Shown here piece after piece: positions 1-9,731 of a DNA stretch of 64,000 nucleotides. The stretch's first letter is position 1; each line of letters begins with the position of its first letter. Source of the stretch: Rhizobium sp. NFR03. Its GTDB lineage: Bacteria > Pseudomonadota > Alphaproteobacteria > Rhizobiales > Rhizobiaceae. Location of the stretch: positions 558,001 to 622,000 of the forward strand of contig NZ_FOGR01000004.1 in the NCBI RefSeq assembly GCF_900111275.1, read 5' to 3'. A program made the position numbers and the translations under genes. The notes below the pieces were generated by a model. The model was not told the DNA's origin and did not search any database. It saw nothing but the letters and a program-made list of their open reading frames with translations.

Positions 1-1620
1 GGGCATCTGTGTCGGATCGAGCAGGAAGATGATGTTGTCGAACACGGCCTGCCACTCTTCGGTCAGCCGGCCATTGTTGCGCTCGGTAATGTAGAGGTGA
101 ACCCCCCAGCCCTCGGCCTTCATGGTCCGTGCCATGTTCAGCACGACCTTCTCCACGCCGCCGAATTCGACCAGCGGAAGCAGGAAACCAATATTGCGGC
201 CGTGACGGCGGCTTGGCGGAAAGGTTGCCACCCCGCCCCAGCCCTTGCGTTCGATGTGATAGGCATCGACCCGGCGGAACAGCGTCTTGCGCCAGTTCCA
301 CGGGATCCGCCCCGCCTCGCGATAGGGCGAATTGCACAGCCGCTCCGCGGCAAGCAGCAGATCGAAGCCGACCTTGCGACCAAGCGTCTGCGTGCCCTTG
401 GCTGAAAGCGTCACCGACAGCTGCGCCAGGTCGGAGCCGCTGTGCATCACCAGCGTCTGCAGCCAGCCGAGATCGGTACGCGCCACATCGACGAGCGTGT
501 TGAATGGCATCATGATGAGATGCGCGTCCTGTACCGTCTCTACCCGCTCAGGGCGGATGCTGTAATCCTCGGCGTCTTCGCCGGGCAAGTTGCTGGCCTC
601 CACTCGCACAGCGCCGATCGGTGCCAAGCTGAGCTTCTCCTCCAGTGCCCAGAACAGCCAGGAGGCGATCCTTGCCTGCTGGAGAACCCGCAGAGATGCC
701 GCGGTGGTCACCGCCAGGAAGGCTGGCACCGAGGAACGGCCGGGCTCGATCAGCGCGGCCCAGAAGTCCGCAGGGAAATCCGTGACGTCAGCGGAAAGAT
801 CATGAGGATCGCTGGCATAGACGATGCGGTTCTCATCGGCCAGGTAGATCGCATAGCGTGGAAATTCGCGCTGCTCCTGCGCCCTTATCTCCTTCTCGGA
901 GAAGAAGGCGTTGTGCTTGCGTTGCATCGAATACCGGATCATCGCATCCACCTTGGTGGATTCCGCCAGCATACTCTCCGGTCTTTTGCGATAAAGAAAG
1001 CCGAAGTTTTCGAGATGCTTTCCCTTGAAGCCGTGTTCTAACGCGCTGATGAAGAAGTCCCAATCCTCGTAGCCCTGACGCATCGCCTCATCGAAGAACA
1101 CGCCGGCCTCGAACACGCGCCGGTGCAGGAGACTACCCGCCTCGCAAAGGTTCATGTTGCGCATGAGCAGAGGCGAAAAGTCACCGCCATAATCCCAACC
1201 TTCGCGCAGGCCGAACATATCGACATCGGGATAGACCCAGTCCACCCCTTCCCGCAGCAAGTAAGCCGAAGCGCGCTCCAGCGCATGCGGATGCAGGCGA
1301 TTGTCGGCATCGAGGAAATAGAAGAGCTCGATCTCCGGCCGCATCGCCAGGATGTGGCGAACGCCGAAATTGCGGGCAGAGCTGAGGCCGCCATTCCTCT
1401 TGCGAAGATAAAGGGTCGCCTCGGGATAGGCCGTGGCGTAGGTCGCGCATGTCTCGTGCGTGGATTCGAACGGGCAGCCGTCATTCACCAGGACGTGCAG
1501 AATCTCGTCTGCCAGCGTCTGTTGGCGGATACTCTCGATCGCTTCGATGACCAAGCCGGAGTGCCGGAAGATAGGCGTGATTATGGCGATCCGGCGCTTC
1601 AATGGAACGGAAGGCGACAT
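1..1620 (-). CDS. glycosyltransferase, GT2 plus GT4 domains (3' end outside window)
   Basis: The frame stays open from an ATG at 1620 to the left edge, giving 540 residues without a stop. Residues 1-230 look like a GT-A family 2 glycosyltransferase: an early IITPIF strand, a VLVNDG segment and an LDADN motif (D104-x-D106) that would bind metal and the nucleotide sugar. Near residue 474 a second Rossmann-like start appears (GRNIGFLLPLVEFGGVEKV), typical of GT4/GT-B enzymes, so this is probably a bifunctional or tandem transferase for an extracellular polysaccharide. The ATG lies one base after the TGA of the upstream gene, so translation is probably coupled. Substrate and linkage cannot be read from the sequence. 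The C-terminus is missing. Confidence 0.8.
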   Translation of the reverse strand, partial: MSPSVPLKRRIAIITPIFRHSGLVIEAIESIRQQTLADEILHVLVNDGCPFESTHETCATYATAYPEATLYLRKRNGGLSSARNFGVRHILAMRPEIELFYFLDADNRLHPHALERASAYLLREGVDWVYPDVDMFGLREGWDYGGDFSPLLMRNMNLCEAGSLLHRRVFEAGVFFDEAMRQGYEDWDFFISALEHGFKGKHLENFGFLYRKRPESMLAESTKVDAMIRYSMQRKHNAFFSEKEIRAQEQREFPRYAIYLADENRIVYASDPHDLSADVTDFPADFWAALIEPGRSSVPAFLAVTTAASLRVLQQARIASWLFWALEEKLSLAPIGAVRVEASNLPGEDAEDYSIRPERVETVQDAHLIMMPFNTLVDVARTDLGWLQTLVMHSGSDLAQLSVTLSAKGTQTLGRKVGFDLLLAAERLCNSPYREAGRIPWNWRKTLFRRVDAYHIERKGWGGVATFPPSRRHGRNIGFLLPLVEFGGVEKVVLNMARTMKAEGWGVHLYITERNNGRLTEEWQAVFDNIIFLLDPTQMP

Positions 1621-1621
1621 T

Positions 1622-3070
1622 TCAGGCGGCATCCGCGTCCCCCTTGGCATAGTCGAAGGTGATGTCGCTGAAATGGGCCCAGCAGAAGCGTGCGCGCTCG
1701 CCTTCCGGTAAGCGTGTCAGAAGATAGAGGTCTGCCGGCTCGGCCAGAGGTTCGGCCAGAAACAGGGTCACCATCGACGGCGTGCGGGCAGGCAGTACCA
1801 CCCAGTCGCTCTGATGCTCCAGATTGAGGCTCGGCAAGGTGATCTCGCCGCGCGTGGCCGGCGATCCCAGGCCGAGCCCATAGACCACGCGGCCCGCTTC
1901 CGGATGCATTGTCTCGACGCGGGCAGAGATGCGCACGACACCGGCTGGACAGGCGAGCGGCAGACATGCCTTGGTGGGTGACAATCCAACGGGATGGACC
2001 TGGATGCTCTTTTCCGTCTCATGGAAGAAGGTCATGGAGGGATCGTTCCGTGAATCGATGATGGTCATGTCGGCCTGCAGCGCCAGTGTGCTGCGCTCCA
2101 TGCCACTGCCGAGCAACCGCACGGCTTCGCTGGAATGGGCCAGGCGAAGGCCCGGCGAAGCCGTCCAGCGATTGAAGGCCAGGGTGCTGCCGATCCGCTC
2201 GCCATTGATGGCCGCTTGCCAGCGCTCGATCGGATGCGAGACCCCGAGGCCCAGATGCAGCCCCTCGTCGCCCGTCCAGCGGCCGGACAGGTGCAGCGAA
2301 CACGATTCGACGGGTAGGGCCCGGTCGAGTGCCAGGCGCAGCCAGCCTTCCGAGAGCGCGCGGCGCGCCACGGTCCAGCGACCGACGACTTCGTCACTTT
2401 CAAGAGCGCGCAGCTGAATATGCAGATCGCCTTCGCTCTTGGGAAGGCTGCGCAGGTAGATCGCGACATCGCACAGTCCCGCGGATTGATCCGGCAGAAG
2501 CTGTTCGAAGGTTTTGACCGAAAGGCTGTCTGCCGGATGGGAGAACCGGCTCGGGCCGACGGGCGTGGCAGCCCGCCGCTCGGCAAGGCGATTGTGCTGG
2601 ACCAGAACTTCCAGTGCGGCAAAGGACGCCGCCGTCGCTTCGTAATCGGCGCGCAGCGAGGCGGTGGAGCGCAGGAGATCGGCATTGGCGCGCGACAAAC
2701 GGCGCACGCAGGCGCCAATCCGGCCGAAAATGAATGGCGTAACCTGGTCGGGCGCGGTGAGTTGGGTGATGAGTGGCGCCGGTCCGCCGGTGCTTCCCGC
2801 CGGGCTGGCGTAATAGGCCTCGATCTGTTCGCGGATAGCCGGCGAACTGGTGATAATACTATCGAGGTCAACCGGAATTGTCGTCTCGTCGGAATTCGTC
2901 GCGTCGAGGCTGTCGATCGACAAGGCCACAAGCGTGCATTCATCGGACGTATGGGTCAGCGCGGCAGCCTGCACGTCCGGTTCCAGCGCAATCCATGCGA
3001 TCTTGACGGGAAGATGAGCCGACGGGCCCGAGCTATGCCTTGGGAGATGCTGAGAGGGGGCGTCCTGCAT
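1622..3070 (-). CDS. conserved protein of unknown function linked to glycosyltransferase
   Basis: A 482-residue protein starting at ATG 3070 and ending one base before the downstream glycosyltransferase start. I see no signal peptide, membrane segment or catalytic motif. The N-terminal third contains a predicted helical stretch rich in Arg and Ala (about residues 115-170). The rest looks beta-rich, with repeated short hydrophobic strands and many Trp and Leu, as in carbohydrate-binding or jelly-roll modules. It resembles rhizobial proteins of the DUF6212 type that sit beside glycosyltransferases, but this is from memory and uncertain. Tight coupling to the glycosyltransferase suggests a role in polysaccharide synthesis or decoration. 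No function is assigned. Confidence 0.7.
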   Translation of the reverse strand: MQDAPSQHLPRHSSGPSAHLPVKIAWIALEPDVQAAALTHTSDECTLVALSIDSLDATNSDETTIPVDLDSIITSSPAIREQIEAYYASPAGSTGGPAPLITQLTAPDQVTPFIFGRIGACVRRLSRANADLLRSTASLRADYEATAASFAALEVLVQHNRLAERRAATPVGPSRFSHPADSLSVKTFEQLLPDQSAGLCDVAIYLRSLPKSEGDLHIQLRALESDEVVGRWTVARRALSEGWLRLALDRALPVESCSLHLSGRWTGDEGLHLGLGVSHPIERWQAAINGERIGSTLAFNRWTASPGLRLAHSSEAVRLLGSGMERSTLALQADMTIIDSRNDPSMTFFHETEKSIQVHPVGLSPTKACLPLACPAGVVRISARVETMHPEAGRVVYGLGLGSPATRGEITLPSLNLEHQSDWVVLPARTPSMVTLFLAEPLAEPADLYLLTRLPEGERARFCWAHFSDITFDYAKGDADAA

Positions 3071-3599
3071 GAATGTGCCAAATATCCTGAATCGTGTTGC
3101 GACGAAAATGCATGTAAAGGCTTTTGCCGCCTTTTGGAAGCAAGAGCAACGGCAGGTTGGGGGTTCAGCAGAAATGCGTTATGGCGCGGTTTTCGCGCCA
3201 CACGCTGGCCCTTCGACTGCCCATCGCCAGCCTGCTGTGCAAAAGACGTTTCGCGGAGGGGCCTGCGCGTCCATTCACACAGTTACTCAATCTGCGCTGA
3301 GCCTTCGCGGTATGAGGCTGATGAAGACCATCTTGAGGAAGGCAAAGGCTTTGCGCGAGAGCTTCTCGAAGCCTTAGACTGGCCTGCAGTATCTCTCCCC
3401 CATGCGAAAGAGTTCCGAATGTGAATGCGGCCAAGCGTGCTGTCCATTTCCAAAGGTCGATGTAACGGAAGAATATGCTCTGGGCGGCAGCTCCTCAGGC
3501 ACGGAGGCCATGGCAGCCCATGCTAAGAACGGAAAACAGGCTGTAGGCAACTTCGCGCACGTCTTTCTCCCGCTGACGATCGCTACCGGTAGCTTCCGC
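3071..3599. other. intergenic region without an intact gene
   Basis: About 530 bases between the unknown-function gene and the terminator of the small secreted protein. No frame here has a convincing product. A possible transposase tail (3287-3373) is listed separately. A short palindrome TGGCGCG-N5-CGCGCCA lies at 3182-3200. The promoter for the 3070 gene is expected here but no clear -35/-10 pair stands out. Confidence 0.5.
3287..3373 (-). pseudogene. possible transposase C-terminal remnant
   Basis: Between two in-frame stops the minus strand reads 28 residues that include KLSRKAFAFLKMVFISL and end in a TGA. This pattern (RxEKLxRxxLAxLKxAxIxLxLR) is how many IS4/IS5-type DDE transposases end. 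Only the tail is left, with stops just upstream, so at most it is a dead fragment. The match is by eye and weak. No inverted repeats were found. Confidence 0.3.
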
Positions 3600-3637
3600 C
3601 AAAAAGAAAAAGCCGCCGCTCCTTGCGGAGCGGCGGC
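3599..3637 (-). terminator. rho-independent terminator of the small secreted protein gene
   Basis: A perfect 11-bp stem (GCCGCCGCTCC at 3612-3622 pairing with 3627-3637) with a TTGC/GCAA tetraloop is followed on the minus strand by a T-rich run, seen on the plus strand as AAAAAGAAAAA at 3601-3611. It sits 10 bases past the TAA at 3648. This is the cleanest intrinsic terminator in the window. Confidence 0.9.
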
Positions 3638-3647
3638 CATTAAGTGG

Positions 3648-3977
3648 TTAGCGAATAACCAGACGGAAGACTTCCGGTGCGTAGTAGTAACCGTCGGAGT
3701 GGCGACGGTAGCCGCGGCGGGCTTCGCGGTAGCCGCGGTGACCGCGCCAGTAGCCCCGACGCTCTTCGCGGCGTTCCATGCGGCGTTCGTGCCTGCGATC
3801 CTGGCGCTTCATCCAACGGGGGCGGTCGTCGCGATGACGATACTGAACATGCTGTGCGTCAGCGGTCAGCTGAACGGGCGCCGGCACGACCGGTGCGGCA
3901 GAGGCGGCTGAAAAGCTTGTGAGGCCCAGCACGACCGCAACAGCGGCAGCGCCGAAAACGTGAGTAAACTTGGTCAT
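3648..3977 (-). CDS. small secreted Arg/Tyr-rich protein
   Basis: A 109-residue protein. Residues 1-28 form a signal peptide (MTKF start, hydrophobic AAVAVVLGLTSFSAASA core, cleavage near Ala-Ala-Pro). The mature part is very basic, with repeated RxxRR, RGYR and HRGYREARRGYRR units and a YYY stretch near the end. It resembles the short, basic, Gly/Tyr/Arg-rich periplasmic proteins common in rhizobia (compare BA14K-like or GCG-type proteins), but lacks the cysteines of BA14K proteins. It is a single-gene unit with its own strong terminator. No function is known to me. Envelope binding through polyanions would fit the composition but is only inference. Confidence 0.75.
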   Translation of the reverse strand: MTKFTHVFGAAAVAVVLGLTSFSAASAAPVVPAPVQLTADAQHVQYRHRDDRPRWMKRQDRRHERRMERREERRGYWRGHRGYREARRGYRRHSDGYYYAPEVFRLVIR

Positions 3978-4045
3978 TGGGTCATCCTTGCTAAGTATGT
4001 CTTACTATTAGACACCGGGGGATGAACCTAGGGTGAATAGTCCGT

Positions 4046-6362
4046 TCATCCAGATGGGGCGGTGAATGGACGATGTGCAAACCGTATGGGCTCGAAGATC
4101 CGCACCGGCGGCGGGGTGTCGGTGAAGCGCTCGATCTCGACGCGGGTCAGCTGTCCGGTGCAGCCCTGCGCGAGTTGCGAGGTACCGATGTCGCGGGTGA
4201 GAATGTTGGGGTTGCCGTGGACGCATGTGGCGTTTTCGGCTTTTGGATCGTGCGGCTCGAACCAGGCGCCGGTGGCAAGCTGCATCACGCCGGGGCGCAG
4301 GGCCTCGCTGAGCACCGCGGCGGCAAGGCAGCTGCCACGGGCGTTGAAGAGGCGCACGACGTCGCCATCCGCAATGCCGCGCGCGGCGGCGTCTACAGGG
4401 TGGATGCGCAGGGCCTCGCGACCGCCGATCTTGGTTGCGCGACTGACGGCGCCGTAGTCGAGCTGGCTGTGCAGGCGCTGGTGCGGCTGGTTGCAGACGA
4501 GGTGCAGCGGGGCGGGGTCCGTGCCCGGGGCGTCGGCATGCGGCGGATACCACCGTGGATGGCCCTGGCAGTCCTCGTAGCCGAAGCTGTCGATGACATC
4601 GGAAAAGATCTCGATCCTGCCGGAGGGGGTGGCGAGGGGAAAGGCGTCCGGGTCTTCGCGAAAGGCGCGGGCGGGGCCTCCGGTGTCCGGTTTGAGCGGC
4701 AAAGCAAGCTCTCCACGGTCCCAGAACGTCTCGAAATCGGGCGCGTCGTGGCCACCGGCGGCAAGGGCCTTGCGGGTCGTCTCGTAGAGCACGGCGAGCC
4801 AGTCGCGGGCGCTGCGGTTCTCCGTGAAGGTCTCTCCTGTTCCGAGCAGGCGGGCGAGGCCGGAAAAGATGGCATAGTCGTCGCGCGCTTGCCCCACCGG
4901 CTCGATCAGCTGCTTCATGGCGATCATCAGAGGATCGCCCGAGGCCGCGCCGATATCGTCGCGTTCCAGCGTCGTCGTTGCCGGCAGCACGATATCGGCG
5001 TGCCGGGCCGAGGACGTCCAGGCCGTCTCGTGCACGATGATGGTCTCCGGCCGTCGAAACGCGGCGCAGCCGGTTGAGATCCTGATGATGGTGGAAGGGA
5101 TTGCCGCCCGCCCAATAGACGAGCCTGATATCCGGGTAGCGCCGCGCCTGCCCGTTATAGGCATAGGGTGCGCCCGGCTGGAGCAGCATGTCGGCGATGC
5201 GGGCGACGGGGATGAAATCCGCGACCGGGTTGCGGAACTGATCGAGCGTCGGCAGGGGAACAGCGAGATCGTGCTTGCCGGTATTGCCGAGCGCGCCGAG
5301 CGAATAGGAATAACCGCCGCCGTCCAGTCCCATCTGGCCCAGCATGGCGGCAAGCACGATGCCCATCCAGACCGGTTGCTCGCCATGGTCTGCCCGCTGC
5401 AACGAATGGCTGACGGTGACGAGCGTTCTCATCCGCGCCATGTCGCGCGCAAGCGTGCGGATCGTCTCCGGCTCGATGCCGCAGAGGGCCGAGGCCCATT
5501 CCGGGGTCTTCGGGATGCCGTCGGAGGCGCCGGTGAAATAGGCCTCGAAGCGATCGTAGCCCACGGTATAGCGATCGATGAATACACGGTCGTGCAGGCG
5601 CTCGGCGACGAGGACATGAGCGATGCCCAGCATCAGCGCGACGTCCGTTCCCGGCGTGATCGACAGCCATTCGCCGTTTGCTTCGGGGGGGAAATCGTCC
5701 CTCAGCGGGCTGACGAGGATGAAGCGGCAGCCGCGCGCGCTGGCACTGGCGATCCTGTCGCGCACGATATGCGCGCTGTTGCCGCCGCCATGCACATCCG
5801 CGTTCTTGATGGCCATGCCGCCGAAGGCGACGACCATCTGCGCGCTGCGGGCGATGGCGTCCCACGTAACGCTCTTGCGCTCCACATGATCATAGGGACC
5901 GAGCACATGCGGCATGATGACCATGGCGGCGCCCGAGCTGTAGGTGTTGACGGACCTGACATAGCCGCCGAGCGTGTTCAAAAACCGGTGGATCTGGCTC
6001 TGCGCGTGGTGGAAGCGCCCGGCGCTCGCCCAGCCATAGGACCCGCCGAACACCGCCTGCGGGCCGTGGGTGTCGTAGACCCTGCGAAGCTCGGTTGCGA
6101 CCAGCGACAGGGCCTCGTCCCATTCGACCTCCACGAAATCATCCGCGCCGCGCATCTCCGCCGAGCCGGGTCCATGCTCCAGCCAGCCGCGCCGCACGGC
6201 GGGGCGGCGGATGCGCATGGGGCTGTCGGCGCTGGCGGGCAGGTTTCCCAGAAGCGGCGAGGGATGCGGGTCGTTCGCATGCGGGCGGATGTCGAGCGTC
6301 CCGTCCTGAAACCGGCCGGAAAAGGCGCCCCAGTGGGAGCTGTGCGACTTGAACGGTGTCAT
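4046..6362 (-). pseudogene. bisC: biotin/TMAO sulfoxide reductase (BisC family), frameshifted
   Basis: Molybdopterin (bis-MGD) oxidoreductase of the DMSO reductase family, cytoplasmic BisC type, with no Tat signal. The N-terminal frame (6362 to about 5063) carries YGWASAGRFHHAQSQ and TYSSGAA, whose Ser142 would be the Mo ligand. The frame breaks after HHHQDLNRLRR. The C-terminal half continues in another frame from FRRPETIIVHE through ARHADIVLPATT to the TGA at 4046. Family spacing (NRLxxAFxxPET) implies loss of 2 bases in a CG run near 5060-5065. Total length matches the usual 770 or so residues. Its ATG overlaps the TGA of the flavoprotein gene (ATGA), so it belongs to the tau operon. Either a recent pseudogene or a sequencing error. 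Confidence 0.85.
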
Positions 6363-7810
6363 GCTCTCGTCTTCTCAACCGCTGACGGAAAGGCATCGTC
6401 GGGCAGGATCTTGCCGGGGTTCATGATGCCCTTCGGGTCGATGGCCGCCTTGATGACGCCCATGAGATCGACAGCGGACCCATGCTCGCGCCTGATATAG
6501 CCGATCTTTCCGGTGCCGACGCCATGCTCGCCGGTCGACGTGCCGCCGACGGCGATGGCGTGGTGGACCATGGCCTTGTTGATGGCGGCGACCTCGGCGA
6601 GTTCGCCAGTGTTGTCAGGATCGACGGCGAAGACGACGTGGTAATTGCCGTCGCCGACATGGCCGAGAATGGCGGCGGGAACGCTGCAATCTTTCAGCAA
6701 TTCACGTGTCATCAGGATGCAGCCGGCAAGCTCCGACACCGGCACGCAGACATCCGACGACCAGCCTTTCGCGTTCGGGCGCTGGGAGACGACGGCGTAG
6801 AAGGCGTTGTGCCGCGCCTTCCACAGGCGGTTGCGCTCTTCCGGTGTGCTGGCGAAGGCGAAATCCCGTCCGCCATTCTCCTCGACGATGGCGGCGACCA
6901 TCTCCACCTGCTCGGCCACACCCGCGGGCGAGCCATGAAACTCGAAGGCGAGCGTGTCCGCGACGTCGAGCGACAGGCTGGAATAGCGGTTGACGGCATC
7001 GATCAGGCCGCGATCCATCAGCTCCATGCGGGCGACGGGAATGCCGAGCTGCACCACGGAGATGGCGGCGGCGACCGCCTGCTCGACGCTCGGAAAGGAG
7101 CAGAGCGCGGCCGAAATCGTTTCCGGCACGCCGTAGAGCCGCAGCGTAACCTCGGTGATGATGCCGAGCGTGCCTTCCGACCCGACGAAAAGGCGGGTGA
7201 GATCGTAACCGGCCGAGGACTTTCGTGCCCTGCCGCCGGTCTGGATGATCTCGCCGCTCGGCAGCACCACGGTCAGCGACAGCACGTTCTCGCGCATGGT
7301 GCCGTAGCGCACCGCATTGGTGCCGGAGGCGCGGGTGGCGGCCATGCCGCCGAGCGAGGCATTGGCGCCGGGATCGATGGGAAAGAACAGGCCGGTGTCG
7401 CGCAGATGCGCGTTCAGCTGCTCGCGCGTCACGCCCGCCTCGACCGTGCAGTCGAGATCTGCCGCGCTGATCCGCAGGATCTTCGTCATGCGCGAGAGGT
7501 CGATGCTCACGCCGCCCTGCAGCGCCGTCAGATGACCTTCGAGCGAGGTGCCCGTGCCATAGGGAATGATGGGCACGCCGGCCGCAGCGCAGAGACGGAC
7601 GATATCGGCCACCTCCTGCGTCGTTTCCGCAAAGATCACGGCATCCGGAATGGCCGGCGTGTGATGGGACTCGCCACGACCGTGCTGCTCGCGCAGTGCG
7701 TGCGACGCCGAAAACCTTTCGCCGAACCGCGATGTCAGCTGGTCGAGAAGCATGTGCAAGGCTGCCTCCGAAACGAGCGACGACGGGGAAAGCGCGGGTG
7801 ATGACGACAT
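6359..7810 (-). CDS. FAD-linked oxidase, D-lactate/2-hydroxyacid dehydrogenase-like
   Basis: A 483-residue flavoprotein of the GlcD/Dld (VAO) family. The N-terminal FAD-binding domain shows PYGTGTSLEGHL (about residues 83-94) and LFVGSEGTLGIITE. The C-terminal substrate domain shows GHVGDGNYH and GEHGVGTGK, which usually hold metal and catalytic His residues. The likely reaction is oxidation of D-lactate or a related 2-hydroxyacid with electrons passed to cytochrome c or quinone. The ATG at 7810 has GGAG six bases upstream. A longer frame to 7948 runs through the isomerase remnant and is not believed. It lies in the tau operon and overlaps bisC by 4 bases. A sulfonated hydroxyacid (for example a sulfolactate) as substrate is only an inference from context. 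Confidence 0.85.
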   Translation of the reverse strand: MSSSPALSPSSLVSEAALHMLLDQLTSRFGERFSASHALREQHGRGESHHTPAIPDAVIFAETTQEVADIVRLCAAAGVPIIPYGTGTSLEGHLTALQGGVSIDLSRMTKILRISAADLDCTVEAGVTREQLNAHLRDTGLFFPIDPGANASLGGMAATRASGTNAVRYGTMRENVLSLTVVLPSGEIIQTGGRARKSSAGYDLTRLFVGSEGTLGIITEVTLRLYGVPETISAALCSFPSVEQAVAAAISVVQLGIPVARMELMDRGLIDAVNRYSSLSLDVADTLAFEFHGSPAGVAEQVEMVAAIVEENGGRDFAFASTPEERNRLWKARHNAFYAVVSQRPNAKGWSSDVCVPVSELAGCILMTRELLKDCSVPAAILGHVGDGNYHVVFAVDPDNTGELAEVAAINKAMVHHAIAVGGTSTGEHGVGTGKIGYIRREHGSAVDLMGVIKAAIDPKGIMNPGKILPDDAFPSAVEKTRA

Positions 7811-7830
7811 GGGATGCTCCGGACTTCGTT

Positions 7831-7953
7831 TCAGGCGATCGGCGTTTCGCCATTCAGGTAGCGTTCGAGAAAGGGCAGGCTGTTCTGGCCCCAGTAAAGC
7901 TCGTTCTCGAAGCGATAGGTCGGCAGGCCGAAGATGCCGGCCGCACAAGTCTT
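7831..7953 (-). pseudogene. 3' remnant of DsbA-family isomerase (2-hydroxychromene-2-carboxylate isomerase type)
   Basis: About 40 in-frame residues ending in a TGA at 7831 read GIFGLPTYRFENELYWGQ and then PFLERYL. This is the standard C-terminus of 2-hydroxychromene-2-carboxylate isomerase/GST-kappa proteins (G-V-x-G-V-P-T-x-x-x-x-x-x-x-W-G-Q-D-R). The roughly 160 upstream residues are absent: the match stops about 45 bases after the end of tauC. It is a truncated leftover wedged between tauC and the flavoprotein gene. Confidence 0.75.
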
Positions 7954-7997
7954 GCTTGAAGAGGACGGTCTACCCCGTGCGGGGGGATGGTGCCGCT

Positions 7998-8879
7998 TCA
8001 GGTACGGCCCTTCCATGGCACGAGTGCGGCTTCCAGAAGCCGGATGGCCGCTGCGGAGGCGAAGGCGCAGGCGGCGATGATGAAGATGCCGACGAAGACC
8101 ACATCCGTCGCCAGAAACTGTGCGGCGGACATGATCATGAAGCCGATGCCGCGCGTGGAGGCGATCAGCTCGGCAGCGACCAGCGTGCCCCAGCCGATGC
8201 CGAGCGCAATTCGCACCCCGGTGAGGATTTCCGGCAGCGCCGAGGGAAAGACGATGTCGGTAAAGAGCTGGAAGCGGCTCGCCCCCAGCGATCTGGCCGC
8301 ATTGATGCGCTCGATCGGCAGCGCCCGCACGCCGGCCTGCGCCGACAGGCAGATGGGCGCGAACATGGCGAGCGTCAGCAGCGTGATCTTCGACGTTTCG
8401 CCGATACCGAGCCAGATGATCATCAACGGCAGGTAGGAAAGCGGCGGCAAGGGCCAGTAGAATTCGATCGGCGTGTCGAGCACGCCCTTGGCGACGCGAT
8501 TGACGCCCATCAACAGGCCGATGGGAATCGCCAGGCTGATGGCGATGGCGGCGGCGGTGAGGATGCGGAACAGGCTGGCGAACAGGTGCTCGCCGAGCGA
8601 AGCGCCGGCATAGCCATCGCGGTAGATGTTGGCGAACTGCGTCACGACCTCGGCCGGTGCCGGCAGGAATAGCGGCGAAACGAGGCTGAACCACGATGCT
8701 GCCCACCATGCCGACAGGATGACCACGGCGGCGACAAGGCTGATGGCGGCCGTCGGGCGGCCCACAATGCCGAAGCTCGTCATTTCCACCGTGCGGACCG
8801 GGCGGGGGAGGGGTTGCGACAGGGTGTGCGTGTGGAGCTGGTCCGGGCGGAGGACGATATCTTGCGCAATCTCGCTCAT
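7998..8879 (-). CDS. tauC: taurine/sulfonate ABC transporter permease
   Basis: A 293-residue inner-membrane permease of the SsuC/TauC (BPD_transp_1) family, with about six hydrophobic segments starting near residue 45 ([20 protein letters not shown]). It carries the EAA-type loop [24 protein letters not shown], seen in parts near residues 200-225, which contacts TauB. The ATG at 8879 overlaps the TGA of tauB (ATGA). A much longer upstream frame lies inside tauB and is a shadow. The role is uptake of taurine or another sulfonate or nitrile-like organosulfur compound. Exact ligand within the TauABC/SsuABC group is uncertain, but all three subunits look TauABC-like. Confidence 0.9.
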   Translation of the reverse strand: MSEIAQDIVLRPDQLHTHTLSQPLPRPVRTVEMTSFGIVGRPTAAISLVAAVVILSAWWAASWFSLVSPLFLPAPAEVVTQFANIYRDGYAGASLGEHLFASLFRILTAAAIAISLAIPIGLLMGVNRVAKGVLDTPIEFYWPLPPLSYLPLMIIWLGIGETSKITLLTLAMFAPICLSAQAGVRALPIERINAARSLGASRFQLFTDIVFPSALPEILTGVRIALGIGWGTLVAAELIASTRGIGFMIMSAAQFLATDVVFVGIFIIAACAFASAAAIRLLEAALVPWKGRT

Positions 8880-9667
8880 GCGGCGTCTCTTCTCACAGTG
8901 TCCGTGGCGTGCAGCATGGCGCGGATTTCCTCGCGCAGCTCCGTGAATTCCGGTGCGGTCTTGACCGCACGGGCGTCGCCGTTTTCCGCGAACCGGCGCA
9001 TGAAGGGCGGATTGAACCGCCCGACGATGCGGCCGGGGCGCGGCGACATGACGAGCACCTGCGTGCCGAGGAACAGCGCTTCCTCGATGGAATGGGTGAT
9101 GAAGAAGATGCGCTTGCCCGTGCGCTTCCACACGGAGACCAGCAATTCCTGCATCTGCTCGCGCGTCAGGCTGTCGAGCGCGCCGAACGGCTCGTCCATC
9201 AGCAGGACCTCGGGCTCGGTGGCGAGCGCACGGACGATGCCGACGCGCTGGCGCATGCCGCCTGAGAGCTCATAGGGGTAGGCGGCCGCGAAATCGGCAA
9301 GGCCGACGAGGCGCAGCAGTTCCTCGACACGGTCCCGCCGCTCGGGCTTTGGCACTCGTGCGAATGTCAGGCCGAGGCCGACATTGTCGGCAATCGTCTT
9401 CCAGGGCAGCAGCGTATCCTTCTGGAAGACGACGCCACGGTCGGCACCCGGGCCTGAGACAGGCTTGCCGTTGAGTGTGATCGTGCCGTCCGACAACGGC
9501 AGGAAGCCGGCAATGGCATTCAGAATGGTGGACTTGCCGCATCCCGAGGCGCCGAGCGCCACGACGAAGCCGCTGTCGGGAATGTCGAACGACACCCTGT
9601 CCAGCGCCTGAACGGTACGGCCGTCGCGCGTTGCGAAATAGACGCTGGCCTGATCGACGTTAAGCAT
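8876..9667 (-). CDS. tauB: taurine/sulfonate ABC transporter ATP-binding protein
   Basis: A 263-residue ABC ATPase of the nitrate/sulfonate/taurine class. Visible motifs are Walker [10 protein letters not shown] (residues 39-47), a Q-loop FQKDTLLPW, the signature LSGGMRQRV, Walker [13 protein letters not shown] and the switch His in [14 protein letters not shown]. It powers import through TauC. It overlaps tauC by 4 bases and follows tauA after about 64 bases, so the order tauA-tauB-tauC is the usual one. Confidence 0.93.
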   Translation of the reverse strand: MLNVDQASVYFATRDGRTVQALDRVSFDIPDSGFVVALGASGCGKSTILNAIAGFLPLSDGTITLNGKPVSGPGADRGVVFQKDTLLPWKTIADNVGLGLTFARVPKPERRDRVEELLRLVGLADFAAAYPYELSGGMRQRVGIVRALATEPEVLLMDEPFGALDSLTREQMQELLVSVWKRTGKRIFFITHSIEEALFLGTQVLVMSPRPGRIVGRFNPPFMRRFAENGDARAVKTAPEFTELREEIRAMLHATDTVRRDAA

Positions 9668-9731
9668 AGGATGATCTCATGCATGCGACGCCAGCGCGGA
9701 AAGCGCCGGCGTCTTTTATGGGAGAAAGCGA

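Noticed and set aside
3402-3911. 169-residue plus-strand frame
   Set aside because: It runs antisense through the small secreted protein gene and its terminator, has no ribosome-binding site and no family resemblance.
4073-5077. Long plus-strand frames opposite bisC (also 4917-6500)
   Set aside because: Shadows caused by high GC codon use on the minus strand; translations lack domains.
7972-7987. CCCCGTGCGGGG hairpin after tauC
   Set aside because: Short stem without a T-run and genes downstream appear co-transcribed; not called a terminator.
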